Positions 1 through 8,745 of a stretch of DNA of 64,000 bases are shown here, one piece after another. This stretch comes from Sphingomonas chungangi. GTDB taxonomy: Bacteria; Pseudomonadota; Alphaproteobacteria; Sphingomonadales; Sphingomonadaceae. The first letter of the stretch is position 1. Every line of letters starts with the position of its first letter. Location: positions 186,001-250,000 of the forward strand of contig NZ_JACEIB010000001.1 in NCBI RefSeq assembly GCF_013778325.1, given 5' to 3'. The notes beneath the pieces are model-generated. The model saw only the letters and a program-made list of their open reading frames with translations. It did not search any database and was not told where the DNA came from. The position numbers and the translations under genes are program-made.

Positions 1-17
1 TATGCGGCATGTGCGAA

Positions 18-190
18 CAGGTTCCCAGAGATGGGATCAAAAGGGAAGCCGGGAGGCGGGCGCAGGCCCTCCGATCCGGCGCTGCCCCCGCAACTGTGAC
101 CGGCGAGTGCCCTCCATTCGCGCCACTGGATCGTCCGATCCGGGAAGGCCGGAGGACATGACAACCCGGGAGCCAGGAGACCTGCCTGAT
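18..190 (+). ncRNA. Cobalamin (AdoCbl) riboswitch
   Basis: The leader carries the conserved order of blocks of a cobalamin riboswitch. A GGGAAGCCGG block lies near 42, the B12-box-like core CTGCCCCCGCAACTGTGACC lies at 82-101, CCACTGG at 122-128 and GGGAAGGC near 142. The terminal box GAGCCAGGAGACCTGCC ends near 186. It lies about 140 bases upstream of btuB, so it should repress the downstream corrinoid operon when B12 is plentiful. I cannot tell from the sequence whether control is by termination or by hiding the ribosome site; no obvious U-rich terminator is seen before btuB. Confidence 0.95.
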
Positions 191-331
191 CGCGGTCTGT
201 CCTTCGCGCGGACGGGGTGTGCCGGGCGATCGAGGGTTTCTCCTCGCGTGACGACGTCCATTGGGGGTCGTGCGGGGGGATCTGGTCTCAAGCCGCATCG
301 AGAAGCGCGATCCCCGCAAACGAGCGAGGGA

Positions 332-2290
332 ATGATGCGACTTCTATCTCTGTTTCTGCTGACCGCCGCGGTGCCGGCCATGCCTGCCTGGGCTGCCGCC
401 GATCCGGGCGATTCCGCCCAATCGACCGCCGCGCTGTCCGATGCCACCCAGTCCGGCGATCAGATCGTCGTCACCGCCGGCCGCACCGTGCAACCCTTGT
501 CCGAGGTCGGCCAGTCGATCACGATCATCGACGCCAAGACCATCAGGACCCAGCAGGCGGTGACGCCGCTGGAGCTGCTGCGGCAGGTGCCGGGCGTCTC
601 GATCGCGCAGAATGGCGGCATCGGCACCACCGCCTCGGTGTTCATCCGCGGCGCCGACAGCGACCAGACCGTGGCGCTGATCGACGGCGTCAAGATCAAC
701 GACCCGTCGACGCCCGCCGGCGGCTTCGATTTCGGCAGCCTGCTGATCGGCAACATCGATCGCATCGAGGTGCTACGCGGTCCCTCCTCGGTGCTGTGGG
801 GCAGCCAGGCGATGGGCGGCGTCGTCAACCTGATCACCCGTCAGCCGACCGACCATCTCGCGGTCAACGCCAGCGCCGAAGGCGGCTCCTTCGGTACCGC
901 GCACGGCATCGCCAACGTCTCGGACAAGATCGGCCCGCTATCGGCCAGCATAGGCGGCGGCTATTTCCGCACCGACGGCATCTCCGCCTTCGACGGCGGC
1001 ACCGAACGCGACGGCGACAAGAACTACGGCGCCAACGCCAGTTTCAACCTGGCGCTCACCGATGCGATCTCGATCGACCTGCGCGGTTATTACTCGCACA
1101 GCCGCACCGACATCGACGGCTTCCCGCCGCCCAATTTTGTCCTCGCCGACGATGCCGAATATCAGGTCTCGCGCGAGCTGATCGGCTATGCTGGCCTCAA
1201 TGCCGCGTTGTTCGACGGGCATTTCCGCAACCGCATCGGCTTCAGCTACACCGATACCAAGACGCAGGATTTCGATCCGACCAGCGATGTCGAGCTGACC
1301 TTCCTCGGCAAGGGCCGCAACGCGCGGATCGACTATCAGGGCAGTGTCGATATCGCACCGGGCATCCAGGCGACCTTCGGCGCCGAGCACGAGCATTCGC
1401 GTTTCCTCGCGATCAGCAGCTTCGACTTCCCGGCCTCGCCGCCGCCCAACCACGCCGATATCGACAGCGGCTACGCGCAGATCGTCGCCACGCCGATCAA
1501 GGGCCTGACGCTGACCGGCGGTGCGCGCTACGATCACCACAGCCGCTTCGGCGGCAAGACCAGCTTCGCAGGGTCTGGCGTCTATTCGCCAAACGGCGGC
1601 GCCACCACTTTCCGCGCCAGCTATACCGAGGGCTTCAAGGTGCCCTCGCTCTATCAGCTGTTCAGCAATTACGGGAACCTGGCCTTGAGGCCGGAACGAT
1701 CGAAAGGCTGGGATGCCGGCGTCACGCAGAAGGCACTCGACGGGCGTTTCGAGGCGAGTGCGACCTATTTCCGCCGCACGTCGCGCAACCTGATCGATTT
1801 CGTCAGCTGCTTCGTCGCGGTGCCGGCGCCGCAATGCACCGACAACGCCGCCGGTGGCTTCTACGACAATATCGATCGCGCCCGCTCGCAGGGTGTCGAG
1901 GTGACGGTGGCGTTGAAGCCGGTCGACGCGTTCCGGGTGAGCGCCAGCTACACCTATCTCGACGCGAGGAACCTGTCGGCGGGCGCGGAAGGGTTGCGCC
2001 TCGCCCGGCGGCCGGACAACTCGATCACGCTCAACGCCGATTACGACTGGGCATTCGGATTGAGCACCGGGGCGACCGTCACACATGTCTCTGGCAGCTG
2101 GAACGACGTCGGCAACACGCAACGGCTGCAGGGCTATGTGCTGACCGGCCTGCGCGCCTCCTATCCGATCGGCAGGAATTTGGAGGTCTACGGGCGCATC
2201 GATAACCTGTTCGATGTCCATTACGAGACCGCGACGGGCTACGGCCAGCCGGGCCGCGCCGCGTATGGCGGCGTCCGGTTCAGCTACTGA
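332..2290 (+). CDS. btuB: TonB-dependent vitamin B12 outer-membrane receptor
   Basis: A 652-residue TonB-dependent receptor that imports cobalamin and related corrinoids across the outer membrane. Residues 1-21 form a signal peptide ending AWA. A TonB-box-like stretch DQIVVTA lies at residues 43-49, followed by the plug domain (with LIDGVKIND and IEVLRGPSS) and a long beta-barrel ending in an aromatic residue (RFSY). The ATG at 332 is chosen because it begins the signal peptide and follows a GAGCGAGGG ribosome site; the next codon is also ATG, so 335 is possible. Its place directly behind a cobalamin riboswitch and ahead of cob genes identifies the substrate. It is the first gene of the operon, 2 bases before cobC. 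Confidence 0.93.
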   Translation: MMRLLSLFLLTAAVPAMPAWAAADPGDSAQSTAALSDATQSGDQIVVTAGRTVQPLSEVGQSITIIDAKTIRTQQAVTPLELLRQVPGVSIAQNGGIGTTASVFIRGADSDQTVALIDGVKINDPSTPAGGFDFGSLLIGNIDRIEVLRGPSSVLWGSQAMGGVVNLITRQPTDHLAVNASAEGGSFGTAHGIANVSDKIGPLSASIGGGYFRTDGISAFDGGTERDGDKNYGANASFNLALTDAISIDLRGYYSHSRTDIDGFPPPNFVLADDAEYQVSRELIGYAGLNAALFDGHFRNRIGFSYTDTKTQDFDPTSDVELTFLGKGRNARIDYQGSVDIAPGIQATFGAEHEHSRFLAISSFDFPASPPPNHADIDSGYAQIVATPIKGLTLTGGARYDHHSRFGGKTSFAGSGVYSPNGGATTFRASYTEGFKVPSLYQLFSNYGNLALRPERSKGWDAGVTQKALDGRFEASATYFRRTSRNLIDFVSCFVAVPAPQCTDNAAGGFYDNIDRARSQGVEVTVALKPVDAFRVSASYTYLDARNLSAGAEGLRLARRPDNSITLNADYDWAFGLSTGATVTHVSGSWNDVGNTQRLQGYVLTGLRASYPIGRNLEVYGRIDNLFDVHYETATGYGQPGRAAYGGVRFSY

Positions 2291-2292
2291 CG

Positions 2293-3261
2293 ATGGCGCC
2301 GACCGATCTCGATCCGTTCACCGCCCATGGCGGCCGGATCGAGGCGGCACGCGCGATGTTCGGCGGAGAGGGCTGGATCGACCTCTCCACCGGTATCGCG
2401 CCGTGGGCGTATCCGGTGGGGGAAGTGGCATATGGCCGCCTGCCCGATCCGGATGCACTCGCGGCGCTGGAAGCGTTGGCGAGATCGGCTTTCGGCGTGC
2501 CGGCCGGGCGCGAGGTGGTTGCGGTGCCCGGCACCGACCTTGCGCTGCGCTTGCTGGCCGAGCTGATCCCGGCGCGGCGGGTGGCGGTGGTGCGGCCGGG
2601 CTATGCGGGTCACGCCGCCGCCTGGTCGGGCACGATCGGGGTGTCGGGAGACGAGATCAGGATGGTCGATGCGAACCTGATCGTCCTCGCCAATCCCAAC
2701 AACCCCGATGGCCGGGTCTTCCATCGCGCGACGCTGCGCGGCTTGGCAGCGCGCGCGACGCTGATTGTCGACGAAGCCTTTGCCGATGCCGATCCGCGCG
2801 AGAGCGTGGCTGATGCGGACGAGGAGCAACTGATTGTGCTCCGCTCCTTCGGGAAATTCTACGGCCTGCCCGGGTTGCGGCTTGGCTTCGTCATCGCATC
2901 GCGCGGCATTTCGGCGGCATTGCGGGCGATGCTCGGCGACTGGCCGGTCTCGACCCCGGCGATCGCGATCGGCACCGCCGCTTATGCCGACCGGGCGTGG
3001 CGGGACGCGCAGCGGCGGCGCATCGCCGAGGCCAACGACCGGCTCGATATCGCGCGGACCAATTTCCCCATCGTCGGCGGGACAAGCCTGTTCCGCCTCA
3101 TCGAGGTGCCGGACGCTTATGTGCTGTTCCGCCACCTCGCATCCCGCGCCATCCTTGCCCGGCCGTTCGCGGACAGGCAGGACCGTCTGCGGCTCGGCCT
3201 GCCGCGCGATTTGATCGCCGCAGACCGGCTGGCAGAGGCGCTCGAGGAGTTCCAATCATGA
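2293..3261 (+). CDS. cobC: Threonine-phosphate decarboxylase (CobC/CobD family aminotransferase)
   Basis: A 322-residue fold-type I PLP enzyme of the histidinol-phosphate aminotransferase-like group. In cobalamin synthesis this family decarboxylates L-threonine-O-3-phosphate to (R)-1-aminopropan-2-ol phosphate, the linker attached by CobD. Visible landmarks are NPNNPDGR at residues 134-141, the PLP-contacting aspartate of LIVDEAFAD (Asp160), and the Schiff-base lysine in SFGKFYG (Lys188). Length is close to the family norm. The start lies 2 bases after btuB and the stop overlaps the cobO start (ATGA), so translation is coupled. In alphaproteobacteria this gene is called cobC; it is not the enterobacterial phosphatase CobC. 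Confidence 0.9.
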   Translation: MAPTDLDPFTAHGGRIEAARAMFGGEGWIDLSTGIAPWAYPVGEVAYGRLPDPDALAALEALARSAFGVPAGREVVAVPGTDLALRLLAELIPARRVAVVRPGYAGHAAAWSGTIGVSGDEIRMVDANLIVLANPNNPDGRVFHRATLRGLAARATLIVDEAFADADPRESVADADEEQLIVLRSFGKFYGLPGLRLGFVIASRGISAALRAMLGDWPVSTPAIAIGTAAYADRAWRDAQRRRIAEANDRLDIARTNFPIVGGTSLFRLIEVPDAYVLFRHLASRAILARPFADRQDRLRLGLPRDLIAADRLAEALEEFQS

Positions 3262-3863
3262 GCGAAGAGGATTTCGCCCGCCACAATGCCCGCATGAAAC
3301 GGGTCGCCGAGGCGCGCGCCAAGATGCAGGCGCGCCGCACGCTCGAACGCGGTCTGCTGATCGTCCACACCGGGCCGGGCAAGGGTAAGTCATCCTCCGC
3401 CTTCGGCATGGCGATCCGCAGTCTCGGTTGGGGCATGAAGGTGGCGATCCTCCAGTATGTGAAGGGCAAGTGGGAGACGGGCGAGCGCAACTTCTTCGAG
3501 GCGAACCCCGATCTCGTCACCTTCGAGGTGATGGGCGAGGGCTTCACCTGGGACACGCAGGACCGCGCCCGCGACATCGCCGCCGCCCGCGCCGCATGGG
3601 AGCGATCGAAGGCGATGATCCTCGATCCGGCCTTCGACTTCGTGATCCTCGACGAGCTCAACATCGTGCTGCGCGACGATACTCTGCCGATCGCGGAGAT
3701 CGTGGATTTCTTGAAAGACCGCCCGCTCACCAAACATGTCTGCATCACCGGCCGCAACGCGAAGCCCGAGCTGCTGGAACTGGCCGATCTCGTCACCGAG
3801 TTCGAGGAGGTGAAGCATCCCTACAGGGCCGGCTTCAAGGCGCAGAAAGGGGTCGAATATTGA
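3258..3863 (+). CDS. cobO: Cob(I)yrinic acid a,c-diamide adenosyltransferase
   Basis: A 201-residue adenosyltransferase of the CobA/CobO family, which transfers the 5'-deoxyadenosyl group of ATP to reduced corrinoid. The P-loop GPGKGKS lies at residues 39-45 after a basic amino-terminal helix. Other family landmarks are ILQYVKGKW, the acidic WDTQD segment, and LDELN as the Walker B-like motif. The length agrees with the family, about 200 residues. The ATG overlaps the cobC stop by four bases and the TGA stop overlaps the next gene's TTG start, consistent with tight coupling in a riboswitch-controlled operon. Confidence 0.93.
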   Translation: MSEEDFARHNARMKRVAEARAKMQARRTLERGLLIVHTGPGKGKSSSAFGMAIRSLGWGMKVAILQYVKGKWETGERNFFEANPDLVTFEVMGEGFTWDTQDRARDIAAARAAWERSKAMILDPAFDFVILDELNIVLRDDTLPIAEIVDFLKDRPLTKHVCITGRNAKPELLELADLVTEFEEVKHPYRAGFKAQKGVEY

Positions 3864-4672
3864 TCCGGCGCGCCGCCCTCCTGATCGGCCTGCTGGCGAC
3901 GCCGGCGATGGGTTCCGGCCCGCGCCTCGTCTCGATCAACCCATGCGTGGACGCGGTGCTGATGCAGGTGGCGGACCCGGACCAGATTGCCGGCATCAGC
4001 CACTATTCGCAGGATCCACAGGCCACTTCGATCCCGATCGCGCTTGCCGACCGCTTCAAGGCGACCTCGGGCACCGCCGAGGAGGTGGTGGCGCTGCGCC
4101 CGGACATGGTGATGAGCGGCGAGCATGTCGCGCCCTCGACCATAGCCGCGCTTGAACGGATGCACGTCCGGCTGGAGCAATATCCGGTGCCGTCCTCGGT
4201 GGCGGAGAGCGAGCAGCAGGTGCGCGATATCGCCCGGGTGGCCGGCCATCCCGAGCGTGGCGAGGCGTTGGCGCGCCGCATGGAAGCGGCAGTGACGGCG
4301 GCGCGATCGGCGCCCGGCAAGCCGGTCCCCGCGCTGATCTGGGAGGGTGAGGGACTGGTGCCCGGCGCCGGCACGCTCGCCGACGATCTCTTGCGCCGCA
4401 CCGGCTTCGTCAACCAGAGCGCCGCCTACGGCCTCAAGCAATGGGACGTGCTGCCCTTGGAATATCTGATTGCGAAGCCGCCGCGCGTGGTGTTCTCCGT
4501 GGCCGCGGCCGAGGGGCGGGCGGACCGCATGACCTCGCACCCCGCGCTGGCGCGCCTGCGCCGCTTCACCACCATCGCGCCCTATCCCGAGCGCCTGCTC
4601 CATTGCGGCGGTCCGACGCTGATCGAGGCCGCCAATCGGCTTGCCGTAGTCCGCCGCGAGGTGACGCGATGA
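3860..4672 (+). CDS. btuF: Periplasmic corrinoid-binding protein of ABC transporter (BtuF-like)
   Basis: A 270-residue class III solute-binding protein (helical backbone type, PF01497). A signal peptide of about 19 residues (IRRAALLIGLLATPAMG) leads into RLVSINPCVDAVLM. Typical family segments include EEVVALRPDMVM and WEGEGLVPGAGT. The best start is the TTG at 3860, whose last two bases are part of the cobO stop (TTGA); no ATG lies at a suitable place, and this start gives a proper signal peptide. It is followed by an FecCD permease and an ATPase, so it completes a BtuFCD importer. The ligand, cobalamin or cobinamide, is inferred from context. Confidence 0.85.
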   Translation: MIRRAALLIGLLATPAMGSGPRLVSINPCVDAVLMQVADPDQIAGISHYSQDPQATSIPIALADRFKATSGTAEEVVALRPDMVMSGEHVAPSTIAALERMHVRLEQYPVPSSVAESEQQVRDIARVAGHPERGEALARRMEAAVTAARSAPGKPVPALIWEGEGLVPGAGTLADDLLRRTGFVNQSAAYGLKQWDVLPLEYLIAKPPRVVFSVAAAEGRADRMTSHPALARLRRFTTIAPYPERLLHCGGPTLIEAANRLAVVRREVTR

Positions 4673-5631
4673 ACCGGCTGACGCTCTGGCTCCTGATCGG
4701 CTGCGTCGCAGCCGCCGCTCTGTCGGTGGTCGCCGGCAAGGTCTGGCTGCCGCTCGACGCCTGGAGCGCCGCCGATCCCCGATCGATCATCATCGTCGAA
4801 CTGCGTCTGCCGCGCACCGTGCTTGCGCTGGTGGTGGGCGCGGCGCTCGGCCTGTCGGGCGCCGTGATGCAGGGCTATCTGCGCAACCCGCTGGCCGATC
4901 CGGGCCTGTTCGGCGTCTCTTCCGGCGCGGCGCTGGGCGCGGTGGTCTCGCTCTTCTTCGGCTATGCCGTCTCCGCCTACCTCCTCCCGGCCTTCGCGCT
5001 GGTCGGCGCGGCGACGACCATGGCGCTGCTCGCGCTGATCGCGGGGCGGTCGGGCAGCCTGATGCTGTTCACGCTGGCCGGCCTGATCATCACCAGCATC
5101 GGCAGTTCCGCCACCGCGCTGGCGATCAGCCTCGCACCCACGCCGTTCGTCGCGTCCGAGATCATGACCTGGCTCAACGGCGCGCTCACCGATCGCAGCT
5201 GGCAGGATGTCGAACTGGCGACGCCGATGATCGCGGCGGGCGCGGTGCTGGCGGCCTTCCTCGGCCGCTCGCTCGATGCGCTGACCCTGGGCGAGGATGC
5301 GGCGCGATCGATGGGCGTCAACCTCGGGCGGCTGCAATTGCTGGTGATCCTCTCTACCTCGTTGTGCGTCGCCGCTTCGGTGGCGGCGGCGGGCGTGATC
5401 AGTTTCGTGGGCCTGTTGGTGGCGCATATGGTGCGGCCCTATGCCGGGCATCGGCCCTCGGCGATCCTGCTGCCCTCGGCGCTGGGTGGCGCGCTGCTGC
5501 TGACCCTTGCCGATGCCGGCGTGCGCCTGTTGCCGACGGTGAGCGAGCTTCGGCTCGGCATCGCCACCGCCATGCTGGGCGGGCCGTTCTTCTTCGCGAT
5601 GCTGATCCGGATGCGGAGGAAGCTGGCATGA
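4669..5631 (+). CDS. btuC: FecCD/BtuC-family ABC permease (corrinoid uptake)
   Basis: A 320-residue polytopic inner-membrane permease of the FecCD family, with about nine to ten hydrophobic segments. The family signature around LRLPRTVLALVVGAALG and SGAVMQGYLRNPLADPGLFG is present near residues 43-85, and the ATPase-contacting G(E)DAARSMG segment is seen in the second half. The ATG overlaps the stop of the binding-protein gene (ATGA) and its own stop overlaps the ATPase gene in the same way. With its neighbours it forms a BtuCDF-type importer that moves corrinoids from the periplasm to the cytoplasm. Confidence 0.9.
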   Translation: MNRLTLWLLIGCVAAAALSVVAGKVWLPLDAWSAADPRSIIIVELRLPRTVLALVVGAALGLSGAVMQGYLRNPLADPGLFGVSSGAALGAVVSLFFGYAVSAYLLPAFALVGAATTMALLALIAGRSGSLMLFTLAGLIITSIGSSATALAISLAPTPFVASEIMTWLNGALTDRSWQDVELATPMIAAGAVLAAFLGRSLDALTLGEDAARSMGVNLGRLQLLVILSTSLCVAASVAAAGVISFVGLLVAHMVRPYAGHRPSAILLPSALGGALLLTLADAGVRLLPTVSELRLGIATAMLGGPFFFAMLIRMRRKLA

Positions 5632-6401
5632 ACGGGCTTCAGGCATCGGCGGTGTCGCTGACGCTCGGGCGGCGCACCGTGCTCTACGGCGTCGATCTCG
5701 GCTTCGCGCGCGGGCGTGTGACGGCCTTGCTCGGCCCCAACGGCGCGGGCAAATCCAGCCTGCTCGCCTGCCTTGCCGGTCTGCGCACGCCAGACAGCGG
5801 CACCGCGACGATCGATGGCGAGGTGATCGCCGCGCTCGACGGGCGCATGCGTGGGCGGCGGATCGGGCTGCTGCCGCAATCGGGCGAGGTCCACTGGAAT
5901 GTCGACGTGACGACGTTGGTCGGCCTCGGCCGTCTGCCGCATCGCGGGCGCTTCGGCGAGACCGAGGCGGATCGCGCGGCGGTCGAGCGGGCGATGGCGG
6001 CGACGGATGTCGCTCATCTCGCCGATCGTGCCGTCGAGCGCCTGTCCGGCGGCGAGCGGGGGCGCGTGCTGCTGGCGCGCGTGCTGGCCGGCGAACCCGA
6101 ATGGCTGCTTGCCGACGAGCCGCTGGCGAGCCTCGATCCTGCCCACCAGATCGACGTGCTGGAGCGCCTGCGGGAGGTCGCACGGGCAGGCGCCGGGGTG
6201 ATCGTGGTGCTCCACGATCTCAACCAGGCGGCGCGCGTCGCCGACGATGTCGTGCTGCTGCGCGACGGCCATGTCGTCGCGACGGGCGAGGCCCAAGCGG
6301 TGCTGACCGCGCCGCTGCTCGCCGAGACCTACGGCGTCACGGTGGAGATCGGCCGCGCCTCCGACGGGCGCCGCTTCATCGTGCCGCTGGGCAGGGCGTG
6401 A
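5628..6401 (+). CDS. btuD: ABC transporter ATPase (corrinoid uptake, BtuD-like)
   Basis: A 257-residue ATP-binding subunit. Walker A GPNGAGKS is at residues 36-43, the signature LSGGE and Walker B LLADEP follow, and the switch histidine is in VVLHDLNQ. It most resembles the FecE/BtuD/HmuV branch of iron-complex and B12 importers. ATGA overlap with the permease gene and GTGA overlap with cobD show that it is part of the same coupled series. Substrate is inferred from the operon. Confidence 0.9.
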   Translation: MNGLQASAVSLTLGRRTVLYGVDLGFARGRVTALLGPNGAGKSSLLACLAGLRTPDSGTATIDGEVIAALDGRMRGRRIGLLPQSGEVHWNVDVTTLVGLGRLPHRGRFGETEADRAAVERAMAATDVAHLADRAVERLSGGERGRVLLARVLAGEPEWLLADEPLASLDPAHQIDVLERLREVARAGAGVIVVLHDLNQAARVADDVVLLRDGHVVATGEAQAVLTAPLLAETYGVTVEIGRASDGRRFIVPLGRA

Positions 6402-7303
6402 GGCATGGGCCCGAGCTGCTGACGATCCTCGTGGGCGAGGCGACAGTGGGCTATCCTGTGAAGTGGCCGCATCCGGTGATGGCGGTTGGGGCGCTGATCG
6501 ATGGGATCGAGCGACGCTGGAACCATGGAGTGGCGCGGCGCGCGAAGGGTGTCGCCCTTCTGCTCGTTCTGATCGTGACGGCCGGCGGCGTCGGCTGGGC
6601 GATCGAACATGTCGCGGGCGGCAGCCTGGGCTTCGCGCTGGCGGTGATCGCGGGAAGCACCGGCCTGGCGCAGCGCAGCCTTAACGATCATGTCGTCGCG
6701 GTCGCGGAGCCGCTGGCGGCGGGCGATCTGCCCGGCGCACGCCATGGAGTTGCCCGGATCGTCGGGCGGGATACCGATAGGCTGGCCGAAGCGGGCGTCG
6801 CGACCGCCGCGATCGAGAGCCTCGCCGAAAGTTTCTGTGACGGGGTGGTGATGCCGGCCTTCTGGTACGCGTTGCTGGGCCTGCCGGGCCTGTTCGCGGC
6901 CAAGGCGATCAGCACGGCGGATTCGCTGGTCGGCCACCGCACTGAGCGGCTCGAGGCGTTCGGCTGGGCCTCGGCGCGGGCGGACGACCTGATCGCCTTC
7001 GTCCCCGCGCGACTCTCCGGCGCGCTGATTGCCCTCGCCGGGCGCGGCGGCTGGCGGATCATGGTTCGCGACGCGCGCAGGCACGCCTCGCCCAATGCCG
7101 GCTGGCCGGAGGCGGCGATGGCCGGCGCGCTGGGGCGGCGTCTTGGCGGATCGGTGACATATGACGGCGAACCAGCGCCAAGGCCTGTGATCGGAGAAGG
7201 GCCGCCACCCGCCGCCGCCGATCTCTATCGCGCGCTCACCGTCTATCGCCGCGCCTGCCTGCTGCTCTGGCTGATCGCGGGAGCCTTCGCGTGGGGGCGG
7301 TGA
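6398..7303 (+). CDS. cobD: Adenosylcobinamide-phosphate synthase
   Basis: A 301-residue integral membrane protein of the CbiB/CobD family, which joins aminopropanol (or its phosphate) to adenosylcobyric acid to give adenosylcobinamide(-phosphate). Family landmarks include the early GYPVKWPHPVMAVGALI segment, LAQRSLNDH, IVGRDTDRL, ESLAES.CDGVV and the late HASPNAGWPEAAMAGAL. The start is taken as the GTG at 6398, overlapping the ATPase stop (GTGA), because the conserved amino-terminal segment begins only a few residues later and no good ATG precedes it. The stop overlaps cobQ. It should use the linker made by the cobC product. Confidence 0.92.
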   Translation: MRHGPELLTILVGEATVGYPVKWPHPVMAVGALIDGIERRWNHGVARRAKGVALLLVLIVTAGGVGWAIEHVAGGSLGFALAVIAGSTGLAQRSLNDHVVAVAEPLAAGDLPGARHGVARIVGRDTDRLAEAGVATAAIESLAESFCDGVVMPAFWYALLGLPGLFAAKAISTADSLVGHRTERLEAFGWASARADDLIAFVPARLSGALIALAGRGGWRIMVRDARRHASPNAGWPEAAMAGALGRRLGGSVTYDGEPAPRPVIGEGPPPAAADLYRALTVYRRACLLLWLIAGAFAWGR

Positions 7304-8745
7304 TGCTGCAGGGGACGGGATCGGATGTCGGCAAGTCGGTGCTGGTCGCCGGGCTGTGCAGGCTGCTCGCCAACCGAGGACTGTCGGTGCGACCGTTCAA
7401 GCCGCAGAACATGTCCAACAACGCCGCCGTCACGCCCGAGGGTGACGAGGTCGGCCGCGCGCAGGCCTTGCAGGCGATCGCCGCGCGAGTGCCCCCGCAT
7501 GCCGACATGAACCCGGTGCTGCTCAAGCCGCAGTCCGACCGCACCGCGCAGGTGATCGTCAACGGCAAGCCGGCCGCGACGTTGGGCGCTGGCGATTACC
7601 AGCGGCGCAAGGCGGACTGGCTCTACCAGGTGCTCGGCGCCTACCGTCGCCTGCGCGCGCAGTGCGACATCGTCGTGGTCGAGGGCGCCGGCAGTCCCGC
7701 CGAGATCAACCTGCGCGCCGGGGACATCGCCAACATGGGCTTCGCGCGGGCGGCGGGCGTACCGGTGGTGCTGGTCGGCGACATTGATCGCGGCGGCGTG
7801 ATCGCCTCGGTCGTCGGCACGCAAGCGGTGATCGATCGGCAAGACGCGGCGATGATCCGCGCTTTCCTGATCAACAAGTTCCGGGGCGACCTGCGCCTGT
7901 TCGACGACGGCTTCGCCGAGATCGGGCGCCGCACCGGCTGGCCGGGGCTGGGCGTCGTTCCGTGGCTCTCCGCCGCCGCGCGCCTGCCGGCGGAGGATGC
8001 GGTGGTGCTCGATCGGTCGCAGTCGGCGGGGGAGAGGCCGGTAATCGCGGTTCCGATGCTCAGCCGCATCGCCAATTTCGACGATTTCGACGCGCTGGCG
8101 CACGAGCCCGGCGTCCGCCTTGCGATGATCCCGCCGGGGCGGCCGCTGCCGGGCGACGCGGCGCTGGTGATCCTGCCCGGCACCAAGGCGACGATCGCCG
8201 ATCTCGCCTTCCTGCGCGCGCAGGGGTGGGACGTGGACCTCGCCGCGCACGTCCGGCGGGGCGGGCAGGTGCTGGGCATCTGCGGCGGCTACCAGATGCT
8301 CGGCCGTACGGTCTCCGATTCCGAGGGGGTGGAGGGGCCGATCGAGACGGTCGAGGGACTCGGGCTGCTGCCGATCGAGACGGCGCTGGCGCCAGCCAAG
8401 ATCGTACGACCGATCGCGGGCGACCACATCGAGGGCGGCGCCCCTTTTTCCGGCTACGAGATCCATTGCGGTGTCACTCGACCCGATCCTGGCACGCATC
8501 CTCTGCTGCGCTTCGCCGACGGCACGGAGGACGGCGCCGATGCCGGGCAGATCGCAGGATGCTACGTCCACGGGCTGTTCGACCTGCCTGAGGCCCGCGC
8601 CCACTGGCTGTCGCGCGTCGGCGCCGCTTCGGATGGTCACGCGCGGGGCGAGGTGATCGACGCGGCACTGGACGAAATCGCCGAAACCCTCGAACAGGTG
8701 CTCGACGTGGATCGCCTGCTGGCCATCGCGAAGGAAGCCGAATGA
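7291..8745 (+). CDS. cobQ: Cobyric acid synthase (glutamine-hydrolysing)
   Basis: A 484-residue amidase that amidates positions b, d, e and g of adenosylcobyrinic a,c-diamide. The amino-terminal ATP-binding domain shows LQGTGSDVGKS; the carboxy-terminal class I glutaminase-like domain shows GICGGYQMLG with its cysteine nucleophile and the late CYVHGLFD with the catalytic histidine. The GTG at 7291 is preferred over the ATG at 7303 because GGGAG lies 7 bases upstream of it and it gives the usual short lead before LQGTGSD. It overlaps the end of cobD by 13 bases and its stop overlaps the next gene (ATGA). Confidence 0.93.
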   Translation: MGAVMLQGTGSDVGKSVLVAGLCRLLANRGLSVRPFKPQNMSNNAAVTPEGDEVGRAQALQAIAARVPPHADMNPVLLKPQSDRTAQVIVNGKPAATLGAGDYQRRKADWLYQVLGAYRRLRAQCDIVVVEGAGSPAEINLRAGDIANMGFARAAGVPVVLVGDIDRGGVIASVVGTQAVIDRQDAAMIRAFLINKFRGDLRLFDDGFAEIGRRTGWPGLGVVPWLSAAARLPAEDAVVLDRSQSAGERPVIAVPMLSRIANFDDFDALAHEPGVRLAMIPPGRPLPGDAALVILPGTKATIADLAFLRAQGWDVDLAAHVRRGGQVLGICGGYQMLGRTVSDSEGVEGPIETVEGLGLLPIETALAPAKIVRPIAGDHIEGGAPFSGYEIHCGVTRPDPGTHPLLRFADGTEDGADAGQIAGCYVHGLFDLPEARAHWLSRVGAASDGHARGEVIDAALDEIAETLEQVLDVDRLLAIAKEAE